Assembly (NCBI RefSeq): GCF_039414295.1
Contig: NZ_JBCITM010000018.1
Location: 1-64,000 of the forward strand
DNA: 64,000 nucleotides
Reading direction: 5' to 3'
From: Anoxynatronum sibiricum
Lineage (GTDB): Bacteria; Bacillota; Clostridia; Peptostreptococcales; Tindalliaceae
Position numbers and translations under genes: made by a program
The notes under the pieces: model-generated
What the model was told of the DNA's origin: nothing
Databases searched by the model: none
What the model saw: only the letters and a program-made list of their open reading frames with translations
Shown here: positions 42,033 to 50,272 of the stretch, one piece after another
Numbering within the stretch: the stretch's first letter is position 1
How the letters are laid out: the number at the start of each line of letters is the position of its first letter

Positions 42033-42147
42033 GAACCGGGTTATGTTCCCGGTTCTTTTATTGGAATCAGCTGTCCTTTACCAAACCCCTTGTCTTCATC
42101 TTATTCTGGCTACAGTCTGAGAACCGGGTTATGTTCCCGGTTCTTTT
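42033..42147. repeat. Terminator hairpin duplicated around a 61-bp repeat unit
   Basis: Copies of one 27-base segment lie at 42033-42059 and 42121-42147. Each holds GAACCGGG and CCCGGTTC around TTATGTT, plus TTTT. The 61 bases between them (42060-42120) contain ATTGGAATCAGCTGTCC and CAAACCCCTTGTCTTCATC, and end CTACAGTCTGA. This core matches the right arm of the repeat at 32398-32607, which also sits between two similar hairpins. Either copy can terminate the chemoreceptor transcript. Confidence 0.8.
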
Positions 42148-42528
42148 TCAGCAACTCTCCCTGTAAGTTTTCAACGAAAGAATGTGCCAGGTGACGGCAC
42201 TGCCGATGATCACCAGCATGACGGCCACCCAGGGTTTGCCCACAATATACATGGAAAACAGCAGCGACGGCCATAGCAATGCAATGGCCGTTATTTTGGC
42301 GCTTTTTTTCACCGCCCGGTACTTCAGGTAATGGTAAATGTAACGACCAAAGAGGGGATGATGCAGCAGCCAGTGGTGAAGCCGTTCCGAGCTGCGGAGA
42401 AAGCAGTAAGAGGACAGCAGTAAAAACGGCGTGGTGGGCAGCACCGGCACTAAAATGCCAATGGTACCCAGCGCCAGCGAAAGAAGGCCCGCCGCAATGA
42501 GCAGGCCCCTTTTAAATCCAGTCATCAT
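42148..42528 (-). CDS. YbaN/DUF454 inner-membrane protein, 126 aa
   Basis: This small protein has three to four membrane helices and the DUF454 signature: GTIGILVPVLPTTPFLLLSS, YCFLRSSERLHHWLL, HPLFGRYIYHYLKYRAVKKS. The family (E. coli YbaN) is of unknown function and is often found near hydrogenase, haem or respiration genes. The ATG at 42528 follows AAAGGACG; a longer frame exists but lacks a site. It diverges from hcp across 423 bases and may share its control, which is not shown. Confidence 0.85.
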   Translation of the reverse strand: MMTGFKRGLLIAAGLLSLALGTIGILVPVLPTTPFLLLSSYCFLRSSERLHHWLLHHPLFGRYIYHYLKYRAVKKSAKITAIALLWPSLLFSMYIVGKPWVAVMLVIIGSAVTWHILSLKTYRESC

Positions 42529-42951
42529 GTTGAGTTTTCGTCCTTTCCAACAATGCACGCATTCATGCCATTTTATCATTTTTCACCCGTTCATGGGTTA
42601 TTGAAGCATTTCGTTACTATTATACCTTTTTTAGGACTTTTTAACCAGATTCTTTTCTGATGCAGATGGTATTTAACTCTATTATCATTGATCACGCACC
42701 ACTTTCTTCCAGCGAACCCCATCTGTGCCTCGCTGTGTTGTCAGCATATTATTCTATATTCATCTTATTGGTGTTGTTTTTTTCCTGTGCTGGGTATGAT
42801 GTGAATGTATTTAAGTATTTGAGTGATGATTTGCTGTATCGCTTTCAATTATGTACAGGAGGTGGGTTCAGGCAGACGAAAGACACCCGTGAACAAAACA
42901 CACACGTAACGGTACCCTTTTCACGAGAACCGAAAAAGGAGGATTTCATTC
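42529..42951. other. Divergent region between DUF454 and hcp
   Basis: No gene is seen. ACACGTAACGGTACC near 42895 loosely resembles half of the palindrome at 45898-45913 (GGTAACGT repeated in inverse), so the same Crp/Fnr-type regulator may act here. Confidence 0.35.
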
Positions 42952-44598
42952 ATGAGTATGTTCTGTTATCAGTGTCAGGAAACCGTCAACAATACCGGAT
43001 GTACCAAGGTGGGGGTCTGTGGAAAAAAACCGGATGTGGCCAACATTCAGGACCTAATGATCCACACCATCAAAGGCATTTCCCTCTACAGCAACGAGTT
43101 GAACAAGCTGGGCCACCGGTCTGAAGAAGTGGACCACTTTGTTCTCTATGGCCTTTTTGCCACCATCACCAATGCCAACTTTGACAAGTTCGTCTTTATG
43201 GACAAAATCCGCAAGGGGCTGACCATGCGGGACAACCTGAAGCAACAACTGGCGAAAGTGGCTCCTGACATTCAGGTGCCTCAACGGGATGAGGCCACCT
43301 GGTTCGCCGATACCGAAGACGCCATGGAAGCCAAGGCAGTCACGGTGGGCGTGCTGGCCATGGAGCCGGAAGACATCCGGTCCCTGAAACAGATGATCAT
43401 TTACGGTTTAAAGGGAATGGCCGCCTATACCCACCATGCCAACAATTTGAATTATGAAGATCCCCAGGTGGATGACTTCATGCAGGAGACCCTGGCCAAA
43501 CTGACAGATAACACCCTGACAGTGGATGATCTGGTGGCCCTCACCCTGGAGACAGGACGCGTGGGCGTGCAGGCCATGAAACTGCTGGATGATGCCAATA
43601 CCGGTTCTTACGGTCATCCCGAGATCACCAAAGTCAACCTGGGCGTTCGAGATAACCCGGGAATTCTCATCAGCGGCCATGATTTGAAAGACATGGAAGA
43701 ACTGCTGGCGCAGACCAAGGGCACCGGAGTAGATGTGTACACCCACAGCGAAATGCTGCCAGCCAACTCCTACCCTGCTTTTAAGAAGTATGACCATTTT
43801 GTGGGTAACTACGGCGGTTCCTGGTGGCATCAGAATGTGGAGTTTGAAAAGTTTAACGGCCCCATTCTGTTGACATCCAACTGCCTGGTACCACCCCGTG
43901 ACAGCTACAAAGACCGGGTTTACAATACCAATGCCGTGGGCTTCCCCGGTTGCGCCTTTATCCCCGACAGAGTGGACGGCCAGCCCAAGGATTTCTCAGC
44001 CCTCATTGAACACGCGAAAAAATGTGACCCGCCGGAAGAGCTGGAAACCGGGGAAATCTACGGCGGCTTTGCCCATCATCAGGTGCTGCAGCTGGCAGAC
44101 AAAGTGATTGACGCCGTGAAGAGCGGTGCCATCAAGCGTTTCTTTGTCATGGGGGGCTGCGATGCCCGCCAGAATCCCCGTAAATACTATACTGACTTTG
44201 CTGCGGCTCTTCCGAAGGATACTGTGATCCTCACCGCCGGCTGTGCCAAGTACCGTTACAACAAGCTGGATCTGGGCGACATTGGTGGTATTCCACGTGT
44301 ACTGGATGCCGGCCAGTGCAACGATTCTTACTCTCTGGTGCAAATTGCTTTGGCGCTGAAAGATGCCTTTGGGCTGGAAGATGTCAATGACCTGCCCATT
44401 TCCTACAACATCGCCTGGTATGAGCAGAAGGCGGTGCTGGTGTTGCTGGCCCTGCTGTCTCTGGGCATCAAAAACATTCACCTGGGACCCACCCTGCCCG
44501 GCTTCCTGTCACCCAATGTGGCGCAGGTGATCGTGGACAACTTCGACCTGGCACCCATCGGTACTGTTGATGAAGATTTGCAAGCCTTCATGCAGTAA
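42952..44598 (+). CDS. hcp: Hydroxylamine reductase / hybrid-cluster protein, 548 aa
   Basis: The N terminus has the class cysteine motif (Cys5, Cys8, Cys17, Cys23 in MSMFCYQCQETVNNTGCTKV) for the 4Fe cluster. Hybrid-cluster ligands are visible in LISGHDLKDMEELL, LTSNCLVPP, GFPGCAF, LTAGCAKYRYNKL and YNIAWYEQKAV. The enzyme reduces hydroxylamine to ammonia in vitro and NO to N2O in vivo, and protects anaerobes from nitrosative stress. The ATG at 42952 follows AAAAAGGAGGATTTCATTC. No hcr reductase is adjacent. The nearby Crp/Fnr-type regulator, polyferredoxin and NrfA suggest a shared nitrogen-oxide response. Confidence 0.96.
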   Translation: MSMFCYQCQETVNNTGCTKVGVCGKKPDVANIQDLMIHTIKGISLYSNELNKLGHRSEEVDHFVLYGLFATITNANFDKFVFMDKIRKGLTMRDNLKQQLAKVAPDIQVPQRDEATWFADTEDAMEAKAVTVGVLAMEPEDIRSLKQMIIYGLKGMAAYTHHANNLNYEDPQVDDFMQETLAKLTDNTLTVDDLVALTLETGRVGVQAMKLLDDANTGSYGHPEITKVNLGVRDNPGILISGHDLKDMEELLAQTKGTGVDVYTHSEMLPANSYPAFKKYDHFVGNYGGSWWHQNVEFEKFNGPILLTSNCLVPPRDSYKDRVYNTNAVGFPGCAFIPDRVDGQPKDFSALIEHAKKCDPPEELETGEIYGGFAHHQVLQLADKVIDAVKSGAIKRFFVMGGCDARQNPRKYYTDFAAALPKDTVILTAGCAKYRYNKLDLGDIGGIPRVLDAGQCNDSYSLVQIALALKDAFGLEDVNDLPISYNIAWYEQKAVLVLLALLSLGIKNIHLGPTLPGFLSPNVAQVIVDNFDLAPIGTVDEDLQAFMQ

Positions 44599-44683
44599 GG
44601 CCGTCTATGGCTCAGCACATTGCTACGGTAGCCGGTGAAAACCTGGCACGATTTTTGGCACTGGCTTCAGCGACTATCTCATT

Positions 44684-44712
44684 AAAAAACTGCCCGACAT
44701 GGGCAGTTTTTT
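44684..44712. terminator. Bidirectional terminator between hcp and the cupin gene
   Basis: AAAAAACTGCCC and GGGCAGTTTTTT form a stem around GACAT. It serves both convergent genes. Confidence 0.92.
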
Positions 44713-44733
44713 AGTGGCACTTTCATAAATTGG

Positions 44734-45069
44734 TTAGATCTGCTTCACCGGCGGCATGTCTTTTGGATTGGGAGACTTCACCACGTAGAACTCCAACACC
44801 TCTTCATGCTGGTTGGTCACTTCCATCTTGGTGTTGAAGGGAATGGCTAAAATTTCGCCTGCCTGGTACAGGTTGGCGGGTTCATCGTCCAGGCCAATGG
44901 TCATGGCACCTCTAACAATCACCATATATACGTTGGAATTGGATACATGCACAGGCAAGCCTGTGTCTTTGATCAGCACCATGTGATTGATGTTCACATG
45001 CTCGTCATCTACAATCTTTTCGATGATTTTATCATTAGTGACAGTATACCGGTACACTTTTTCTATCAC
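44734..45069 (-). CDS. Small cupin-domain protein, 111 aa
   Basis: A single double-stranded beta-helix is visible: SNSNVYMVIVRGAMTIGLDD, AGEILAIPFNTKMEVTNQHE. The usual metal-binding His-x-His of cupins is not evident (SNSNVYM stands in that place), so it may not bind metal. The ATG at 45069 is preceded by a GAGGTGATGATCAG-type site. It lies between hcp and a polyferredoxin gene. The function is unknown; the location suggests a link with nitrosative stress or iron-sulfur metabolism, which is inference. Confidence 0.75.
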   Translation of the reverse strand: MIEKVYRYTVTNDKIIEKIVDDEHVNINHMVLIKDTGLPVHVSNSNVYMVIVRGAMTIGLDDEPANLYQAGEILAIPFNTKMEVTNQHEEVLEFYVVKSPNPKDMPPVKQI

Positions 45070-45127
45070 TGATCATCACCTCTCTTTCCTCTTTTGACAT
45101 TGCTTCTTAAGTAAATTCTACCAGAAT

Positions 45128-45844
45128 CTACAACACTCTGTAATCAATCGCCTCAGGTGGACAAATGCGTGCACAGGCGGTACAGGCAAGGCACTGAGAA
45201 TCTTTGATAACCGCTTTGCCGCTTTCTGCTTCGACAGCAACTGCCTCTGCCGGGCAGATTCTCACACATGCACCACACCCTGTACAGGACTCAGGGATTA
45301 CCTGCCATTTTTTCCGTGCCCAAGTTCCCGGCAGGCTGAGCAGTGTTCCATATGGGCAGAGATACCGGTGCCAGAATGCCGGCACAAAACGCAGAGACAA
45401 CAGCACCCCCATCAGTGTTAATACCGGCAAGAGGGGTAACCGCCGCCCGGTGCGAAGCATTGTCACCAGCACAAGAAGAAATACCACCAGAACTCCAAAC
45501 CGAACCACTGGTTTTTTAGCCCAGGAAGGCACTGGCTTCCGCCGGATTTTTTTCTTCCTGAAGAGGTTGTCTGTCAATGTTGTCACCGTATTTATAGGAC
45601 AAATCCAGCCACAATAAAAGCGACTCAGCAGCAGTGTTCCCACCATGCTTCCCAAAAAGACCAGCATCCATATTTGAACACGGCCACTGGCTATCACCGC
45701 TAAAAAAAGTAACAGAAACAAACCCTGAACCCACCGCTGCCATTTCACTTTTTTTCCCCCTTGCTCTGATTTCCAGCTCTTGTCAGCACTTGGCACCTTG
45801 ATGGTCACGTACATCGTTAGCAGATTCTCCTGCAGGGCCGCCAT
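45128..45844 (-). CDS. Membrane polyferredoxin (NapH/NosR-like 4Fe-4S protein), 238 aa
   Basis: Four membrane helices carry the motifs FYCGWICPINTVTTL and RYLCPYGTLLSL, typical of the NapH/NosR/CcoG group. Two C-terminal 4Fe-4S ferredoxin motifs follow (CTGCGACVRICP, CLACTACARICP). Such proteins pass electrons through the membrane to periplasmic or cytosolic reductases. The ATG at 45844 follows AAGGAGTAAAAG. It diverges from a Crp/Fnr-type gene, with a perfect palindrome between the two starts. It is a plausible electron donor to Hcp or to NrfA, which lacks its usual partner NrfH here (inference). Confidence 0.88.
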   Translation of the reverse strand: MAALQENLLTMYVTIKVPSADKSWKSEQGGKKVKWQRWVQGLFLLLFLAVIASGRVQIWMLVFLGSMVGTLLLSRFYCGWICPINTVTTLTDNLFRKKKIRRKPVPSWAKKPVVRFGVLVVFLLVLVTMLRTGRRLPLLPVLTLMGVLLSLRFVPAFWHRYLCPYGTLLSLPGTWARKKWQVIPESCTGCGACVRICPAEAVAVEAESGKAVIKDSQCLACTACARICPPEAIDYRVL

Positions 45845-45897
45845 CTTTTACTCCTTGACTTTCCACCCTCATCATATTATGGTGGAGCCGAGAAGTC

Positions 45898-45913
45898 GGT
45901 AACGTACGTTACC
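45898..45913. promoter_or_regulatory. 16-base palindrome between crp-type regulator and polyferredoxin
   Basis: GGTAACGTACGTTACC is a perfect palindrome located 19 bases before the regulator start and 53 before the divergent gene. It is a likely operator for the Crp/Fnr-type regulator. Confidence 0.75.
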
Positions 45914-45932
45914 AAATAACCGGAGGAAGGAA

Positions 45933-46610
45933 ATGATGAAAATGATGATGGTTCTTTCCCAATGCCCCCTCTTTCAGGACTTAGATGCTGCAGCCATCCA
46001 TGAGATGCTCCAACAGGTTTCCCATCAGGTGGCTTCTTTTCAAAAGGATCAACTGATTGCCGTTGAAGGTGACCCCTGCCGCCACGTTTCGGTACTTCTG
46101 TCTGGCCAGGTGGCTGTTCAGAAGGTTTATGGCTCTGGAAGGGCAGTCACGGTGGCCACTTTTTCCACTGGTGACATCTTCGGAGAAGTGATGGTCTACG
46201 CAGATCATCCCCTGCCTTCCACCATCATGGCCCTGACTCAGGTATCGCTCCTTCAACTCCCCCGGGAATCTGTACTGACCCTGTGCCAAATGAGCCCTGC
46301 TTTTCTGGAAAACTTCATGAGGCTTCTCTCCAACAAAGTGTGGCTGCTGAATGAAAAGCTGAAGTTGCTTTCCTACGCCAGTATTCGCCAAAAAATCACT
46401 GGTACCTTGCTGGCCCTTTATCAGCAACAACAGTCCACCGAGCTGGCCTTGGGAATTTCCCGCCAGGAACTGGCAGACCGGCTGGGCATTCCACGTCCCT
46501 CTCTTTCCCGGGAGTTGGCTTTGATGAAAGCTGATGGTCTTATTGATTACCGGAAGCAGTCTGTACGGCTTTTGGCACCGGAATCGTTGGAAGAGATCAT
46601 GCTTCAATGA
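45933..46610 (+). CDS. Crp/Fnr family regulator, HcpR-like, 225 aa
   Basis: An N-terminal cyclic-nucleotide-binding fold (LIAVEGDPCRHVSVLLSGQV, GDIFGEVMVYADH) is followed by a dimer helix. The Crp-type helix-turn-helix is ISRQELADRLGIPRPSLSRE, then LALMKADGLIDYR. No FNR-type cysteine cluster is seen (single Cys residues only). The ATG at 45933 follows GGAGGAAGG. Neighbours are hcp, a polyferredoxin and nrfA, the typical setting of HcpR, a haem-dependent NO sensor that controls hcp. I infer that role; cAMP binding is unlikely in this setting. A 16-base palindrome just upstream points to self-control. Confidence 0.87.
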   Translation: MMKMMMVLSQCPLFQDLDAAAIHEMLQQVSHQVASFQKDQLIAVEGDPCRHVSVLLSGQVAVQKVYGSGRAVTVATFSTGDIFGEVMVYADHPLPSTIMALTQVSLLQLPRESVLTLCQMSPAFLENFMRLLSNKVWLLNEKLKLLSYASIRQKITGTLLALYQQQQSTELALGISRQELADRLGIPRPSLSRELALMKADGLIDYRKQSVRLLAPESLEEIMLQ

Positions 46611-46670
46611 TGCTTTCATCCTCTTGCAAGCCCCATAACCTGATGACCACTGCCAAACTTCCAAAAACCA

Positions 46671-46722
46671 ACAACCGCCGGAGAAAGAGATTTCACCCCT
46701 TTTTCCGGCGGTTGTCGCTTTG
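46671..46722 (+). terminator. Terminator of the crp-type gene
   Basis: ACAACCGCCGG (46671-46681) pairs with CCGGCGGTTGT (46705-46715), followed by CGCTTTG. The tail is weak. Confidence 0.65.
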
Positions 46723-46811
46723 TCATCACTCTCTGGCCAATGAGCAGTACACATCATTTGTTGCCTTTCTCCGGTTCGCTGACAGTAATGGTGCATGCAG
46801 CTCAGAAACTA

Positions 46812-48008
46812 TCAGGGCATCAGGCTCATGGCTTCTGCGATCATAGCCTCCGCCTCATTCAGGTAGCTCATGGCTTTATCATAGTGATGGAATCCCTGGC
46901 TGTTTTCCACGAAGACAAAGTCCCAGCGAAGCTGGGCGCTGCGGTGGAGCTGATGAACTTCTTCCAGGGTGGCTTCCGGCAGAGTGTCTTTGGCATCGGC
47001 AATGGCTTCGATGAGGGTCACCAGCTGTCGGCTCACTTCCACGGTTTTGTTCTCCACAGCGCCCTGAAGACGTTCCACTTCTGCCACCAGCTCAGCCTCT
47101 GATTCGCCGTGGCATCCCAGACAGGAGGCCTCCACCGTTTTCAGCGGACTTGTCCAGTGATGAGAGGGGAACCGCTCGCCGGCGTCATTGGTGATGCGGG
47201 GCATGTGACAGTCCACGCAGCTGATCCCCAACTGCTGGTGGGTGCTGCCCAGGTAGGTTTCAAATTCAGGATGCTGGATCTTGTAAAGCCCGCCACCGGT
47301 TTGGGGATGCACCCAGTCGATGTAGTTCCATTCCACAAAAGCGGCTTCAACATCGGCCACATCGGTGCCATATTTCCAGGGGACGGTGACCTCCTTGGTT
47401 TCCGGGTCGAGGAAGTATTCGATGTGACACTGGGCACAGACCAGGTTTTTCATCTGATATTCTTCTTCCAGATGGGAGAGACCCTTTTCCAAATGGCCAC
47501 GAGTGATATGCAGCACACCAGGTTCGTTGCGGTGGCAGTCATAGCAGCTGACGCCGCTGTGGGCCTGGGCTGCCATTTCGTTAAAATCCATGGCATAAAG
47601 GCTGCTGCCATGGGTGACCTCCATGGCCACATAATCAGGTGTTTTACAGGCCAGGCAGCTGGCACCGGGTTTACCCCGCTCTGTGTGAATCACATCTTCC
47701 AGGGCGTAGACGTGCCCCCGGGCGCGCAGGTACTCAATGCTGAACCCCACGCCATCATAGATGGTGAGCAGCTCCGGGTATTTTTCCAGGTAGTCGATGG
47801 GTTCTGAACCGCCAAAGGTGGTGCGCACCATTTCTTCATTTTGCAGGTAGGTACGATACTGGTCGGGATACTGCTCAGCCCAGGCTTCCGCGCGAATGAT
47901 CTCCAGTTCCACTGCTCGGTCCTGCTGCACCGCGATGGCAAAAATAGCAACAATGGTGGCCATGGCCAGTATAATGATGCTGGTTTTGCGGTTAATTTTT
48001 CCCGTCAA
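46812..48008 (-). CDS. nrfA: Ammonia-forming cytochrome c nitrite reductase NrfA, 398 aa
   Basis: It reduces nitrite to ammonium with six electrons. An N-terminal membrane anchor (residues 9-27) precedes five haem motifs: the active-site CLACK (118-122) with Lys as axial ligand, then CYDCH (155-159), CAQCH (191-195), CVDCH (264-268) and CLGCH (296-300). Catalytic residues are visible as Arg97 in RGHVYALEDV, Tyr198 in CHIEYFLD, and a His in FPSHHWTSPL. At 398 residues it is shorter than E. coli NrfA (478). The upstream sequence has GGAGGGGGAAAATC before the start at 48008. No nrfH quinol dehydrogenase and no cytochrome c maturation genes are nearby. Confidence 0.95.
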   Translation of the reverse strand: MTGKINRKTSIIILAMATIVAIFAIAVQQDRAVELEIIRAEAWAEQYPDQYRTYLQNEEMVRTTFGGSEPIDYLEKYPELLTIYDGVGFSIEYLRARGHVYALEDVIHTERGKPGASCLACKTPDYVAMEVTHGSSLYAMDFNEMAAQAHSGVSCYDCHRNEPGVLHITRGHLEKGLSHLEEEYQMKNLVCAQCHIEYFLDPETKEVTVPWKYGTDVADVEAAFVEWNYIDWVHPQTGGGLYKIQHPEFETYLGSTHQQLGISCVDCHMPRITNDAGERFPSHHWTSPLKTVEASCLGCHGESEAELVAEVERLQGAVENKTVEVSRQLVTLIEAIADAKDTLPEATLEEVHQLHRSAQLRWDFVFVENSQGFHHYDKAMSYLNEAEAMIAEAMSLMP

Positions 48009-48452
48009 GATTTTCCCCCTCCTTCATCTCCGGTTGATTCGTTAAACCATTCACATTTCAACTTAAAAAAACACCGTTCATCGTTTACCGGAGTATTACC
48101 CGGAATTTCATCACCAAAACACCTGATTGATGCCCTCTTTCCAAAATGCCTCCATTAAGCCGTGCTTCCTGAAGTAATAATCCATTAAAAAACATCAATT
48201 TTTCATCCGATGTTCACATCAACTTCATTTAAGGGCGGTATACTTTGCAGCATCAATCTTTCTCTGGTGGTCAACCCTCGCTGCTGCAAGCTTTATGGGC
48301 GCTCTTTCAGTAAGCTATCACAGACGGCCAGAAGGGATGTTTTGAAAAAAGATCATCAGAAGCTGAAACATAATGGCAAGACCCACGTATATTAAGAACG
48401 GTTCTCAATTATCATTGACAGATGATCATTTATTAACTGGAGGTTGTTCATC
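48009..48452. other. Divergent region between nrfA and the chemoreceptor
   Basis: No gene is seen in 444 bases. TTCTCAATTATCATTGACA near 48400 resembles a Fur-type box, but a single weak site is poor evidence. Confidence 0.4.
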
Positions 48453-50153
48453 ATGGAAAAGAAAGTCCCCAAAGTATCGATTCAACGAAAGCTGATTGTG
48501 ATCCCTTTACTGGTGATCCTGCTTTCAATGGCGCTTCTCAGCGCCACGTCAGTTCGCACTTCAAGAATCAGCCTCATCAGTCAAATGCAGGAAAATGGAC
48601 TGGAAATAGCAGCACTGGCAACCAGGTATATTCAACTGGAAGCCACCACCCAGACCCAGCGAGCCGGCGCTGCCAACGATTCCTCCGATTTCTCTGAGCT
48701 GCAGGCCTTCATGGACGATTTGGCCAGCGATGACAGCATTGTTTTCGCCACCTTTATCGACTCCAGCCTGACGGCTGTTGCCCACTCTGATCATGACCGC
48801 ATCGGCCTGACATTATCGGACGAGGGCAGCTATGCAGGTGCCGTGGCGGGAGAGACCTATACTGCTGAATATGATTATCCCGTGGGGAATGTACGGGTTT
48901 ATGAAGTGGTGTATCCGGTATTCATCGAAGGCCAGCATATCGGTGCCATCAACCTGGGCTTCTCCATGGAACGGGTACACGCCACTGCAGCCGCCACCCT
49001 GATGCAGATTGCCCTCACCAGTGCAGTGATCTTTTTGGTATTGGGCGCCATTTTATACTTCATCTCCAGATACATTATGAAGGCTGTCAGAAGCACCCAA
49101 CAGCAGCTGAACACCATCGCCCAGGGAAACCTCACCATGGAAACTGACCCTTTTCTATTGGCTTCCTCAGATGAGTTTGGCGACATGGCCCATTCCATTG
49201 AAAACATGCGCAAAACCCTGTTGACCATGGTGGGGCAAATAGCCGAGTATGCCGGTTCTCTCACTGCCGCTTCCCAGGAGCTGAGCGCCACCAGCCAGCA
49301 GTCTTCTGCCGCTGCGGAGGCTGTCAGCCGCACCATTGAAGAAATCGCCGAAAGCGCTGTGCGTCAAGCCAAGGATACCGAAACCGGTGCCGTTCACGGA
49401 CACGATTTAGGTGCTCTCATCGAAAAAAATCAACAGGACGTGACTCACCTCAGTCAGTCTGCCCAACAGGTGAACCGCCTGCGGGAAGAAAGCGTCATCA
49501 CCTTCCAGGAGCTGGTGAGCAGCAATCATACCAACCAGAAGGCCTCCAAAGAGATCGGCGCAATGATTTACACCACCAATGAAAGTGCTGAAAAAATCCA
49601 GGCTGCCAGCGGCATGATTCGCAACATCGCCAGTCAAACCAACTTATTGGCGCTGAATGCCACCATTGAAGCAGCTCGGGCCGGGGAAGCCGGCAGCGGC
49701 TTTGCCGTGGTCGCCGATGAAATTCGCAAGCTGGCGGAGGATTCCAGCCGCTTTACCGAAGAAATCACCACCATTATTCAGGAGCTGTCTGCCAAAACCA
49801 GCGCTGCTGTTGACACGGTGAAGGTCATGGAAACTTCTGTGACTTCCCAGGCCCACCACCTGGAATCCACCTCCCACAATTTTGCAGGCATTGGTGACGC
49901 CATTGAAAAAATCAATGCAGCGGTGACTGACATTGATGCCTCCAGTAAAACCATGGGCATTCAGAAGGATGAAATGATTCGGGTGGTGGAAAGCCTGGCA
50001 GCCATTTCCCAGGAAAATGCCGCCGGCACCGAAGAAGCTTCCGCTTCTGTGGAAGAGCAGACGGCCTCACTGGAAGAGATTTCCAATGCCAGCGAATCAT
50101 TGGCCTCACTGGCGTTAGACCTTCAGAAAAGCATTCAGTTCTTTCAGGTGTAG
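48453..50153 (+). CDS. Methyl-accepting chemotaxis protein, 566 aa
   Basis: Membrane helix (about 13-32), a single-Cache-like extracellular domain of ~130 residues (DSSLTAVAHSDHDRIGLTLS, VYPVFIEGQHIGAINLGFSM), second helix (about 180-205), HAMP, and an MCP signalling domain with SQTNLLALNATIEAARAGEA and GFAVVADEIRKLAEDS. The C-terminal region is closely similar to the receptor at 39988-41985 (AISQENAAGTEEASASVEEQ), so both probably join the same arrays. The ATG at 48453 follows GGAGGTTGTTCATC. It diverges from nrfA; an electron-acceptor-related ligand is possible but unproven. Confidence 0.92.
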   Translation: MEKKVPKVSIQRKLIVIPLLVILLSMALLSATSVRTSRISLISQMQENGLEIAALATRYIQLEATTQTQRAGAANDSSDFSELQAFMDDLASDDSIVFATFIDSSLTAVAHSDHDRIGLTLSDEGSYAGAVAGETYTAEYDYPVGNVRVYEVVYPVFIEGQHIGAINLGFSMERVHATAAATLMQIALTSAVIFLVLGAILYFISRYIMKAVRSTQQQLNTIAQGNLTMETDPFLLASSDEFGDMAHSIENMRKTLLTMVGQIAEYAGSLTAASQELSATSQQSSAAAEAVSRTIEEIAESAVRQAKDTETGAVHGHDLGALIEKNQQDVTHLSQSAQQVNRLREESVITFQELVSSNHTNQKASKEIGAMIYTTNESAEKIQAASGMIRNIASQTNLLALNATIEAARAGEAGSGFAVVADEIRKLAEDSSRFTEEITTIIQELSAKTSAAVDTVKVMETSVTSQAHHLESTSHNFAGIGDAIEKINAAVTDIDASSKTMGIQKDEMIRVVESLAAISQENAAGTEEASASVEEQTASLEEISNASESLASLALDLQKSIQFFQV

Positions 50154-50197
50154 CGATTGACCACCCAAGTCTAAAGTAGCACGCTGTCAATTTCAAG

Positions 50198-50252
50198 CAG
50201 CAGCCCCGAGCCAGGCCCTTCAAGGCATCGGTTCAGGGCTGCTGTTTCTTTT
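50198..50252 (+). terminator. Terminator of the second chemoreceptor
   Basis: CAGCAGCCC (50198-50206) pairs with GGGCTGCTG (50236-50244), followed by TTTCTTTTC. Confidence 0.8.
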
Positions 50253-50272
50253 CGTCAGCTTGCTTCAGCCAT

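Noticed and set aside
47109..47807. A 232-codon plus-strand frame
   Set aside because: It is the antisense of nrfA, whose haem motifs are unmistakable.
48395..48425. Fur box before the second chemoreceptor
   Set aside because: Only one weak, asymmetric match to the 19-base consensus; not enough to call.
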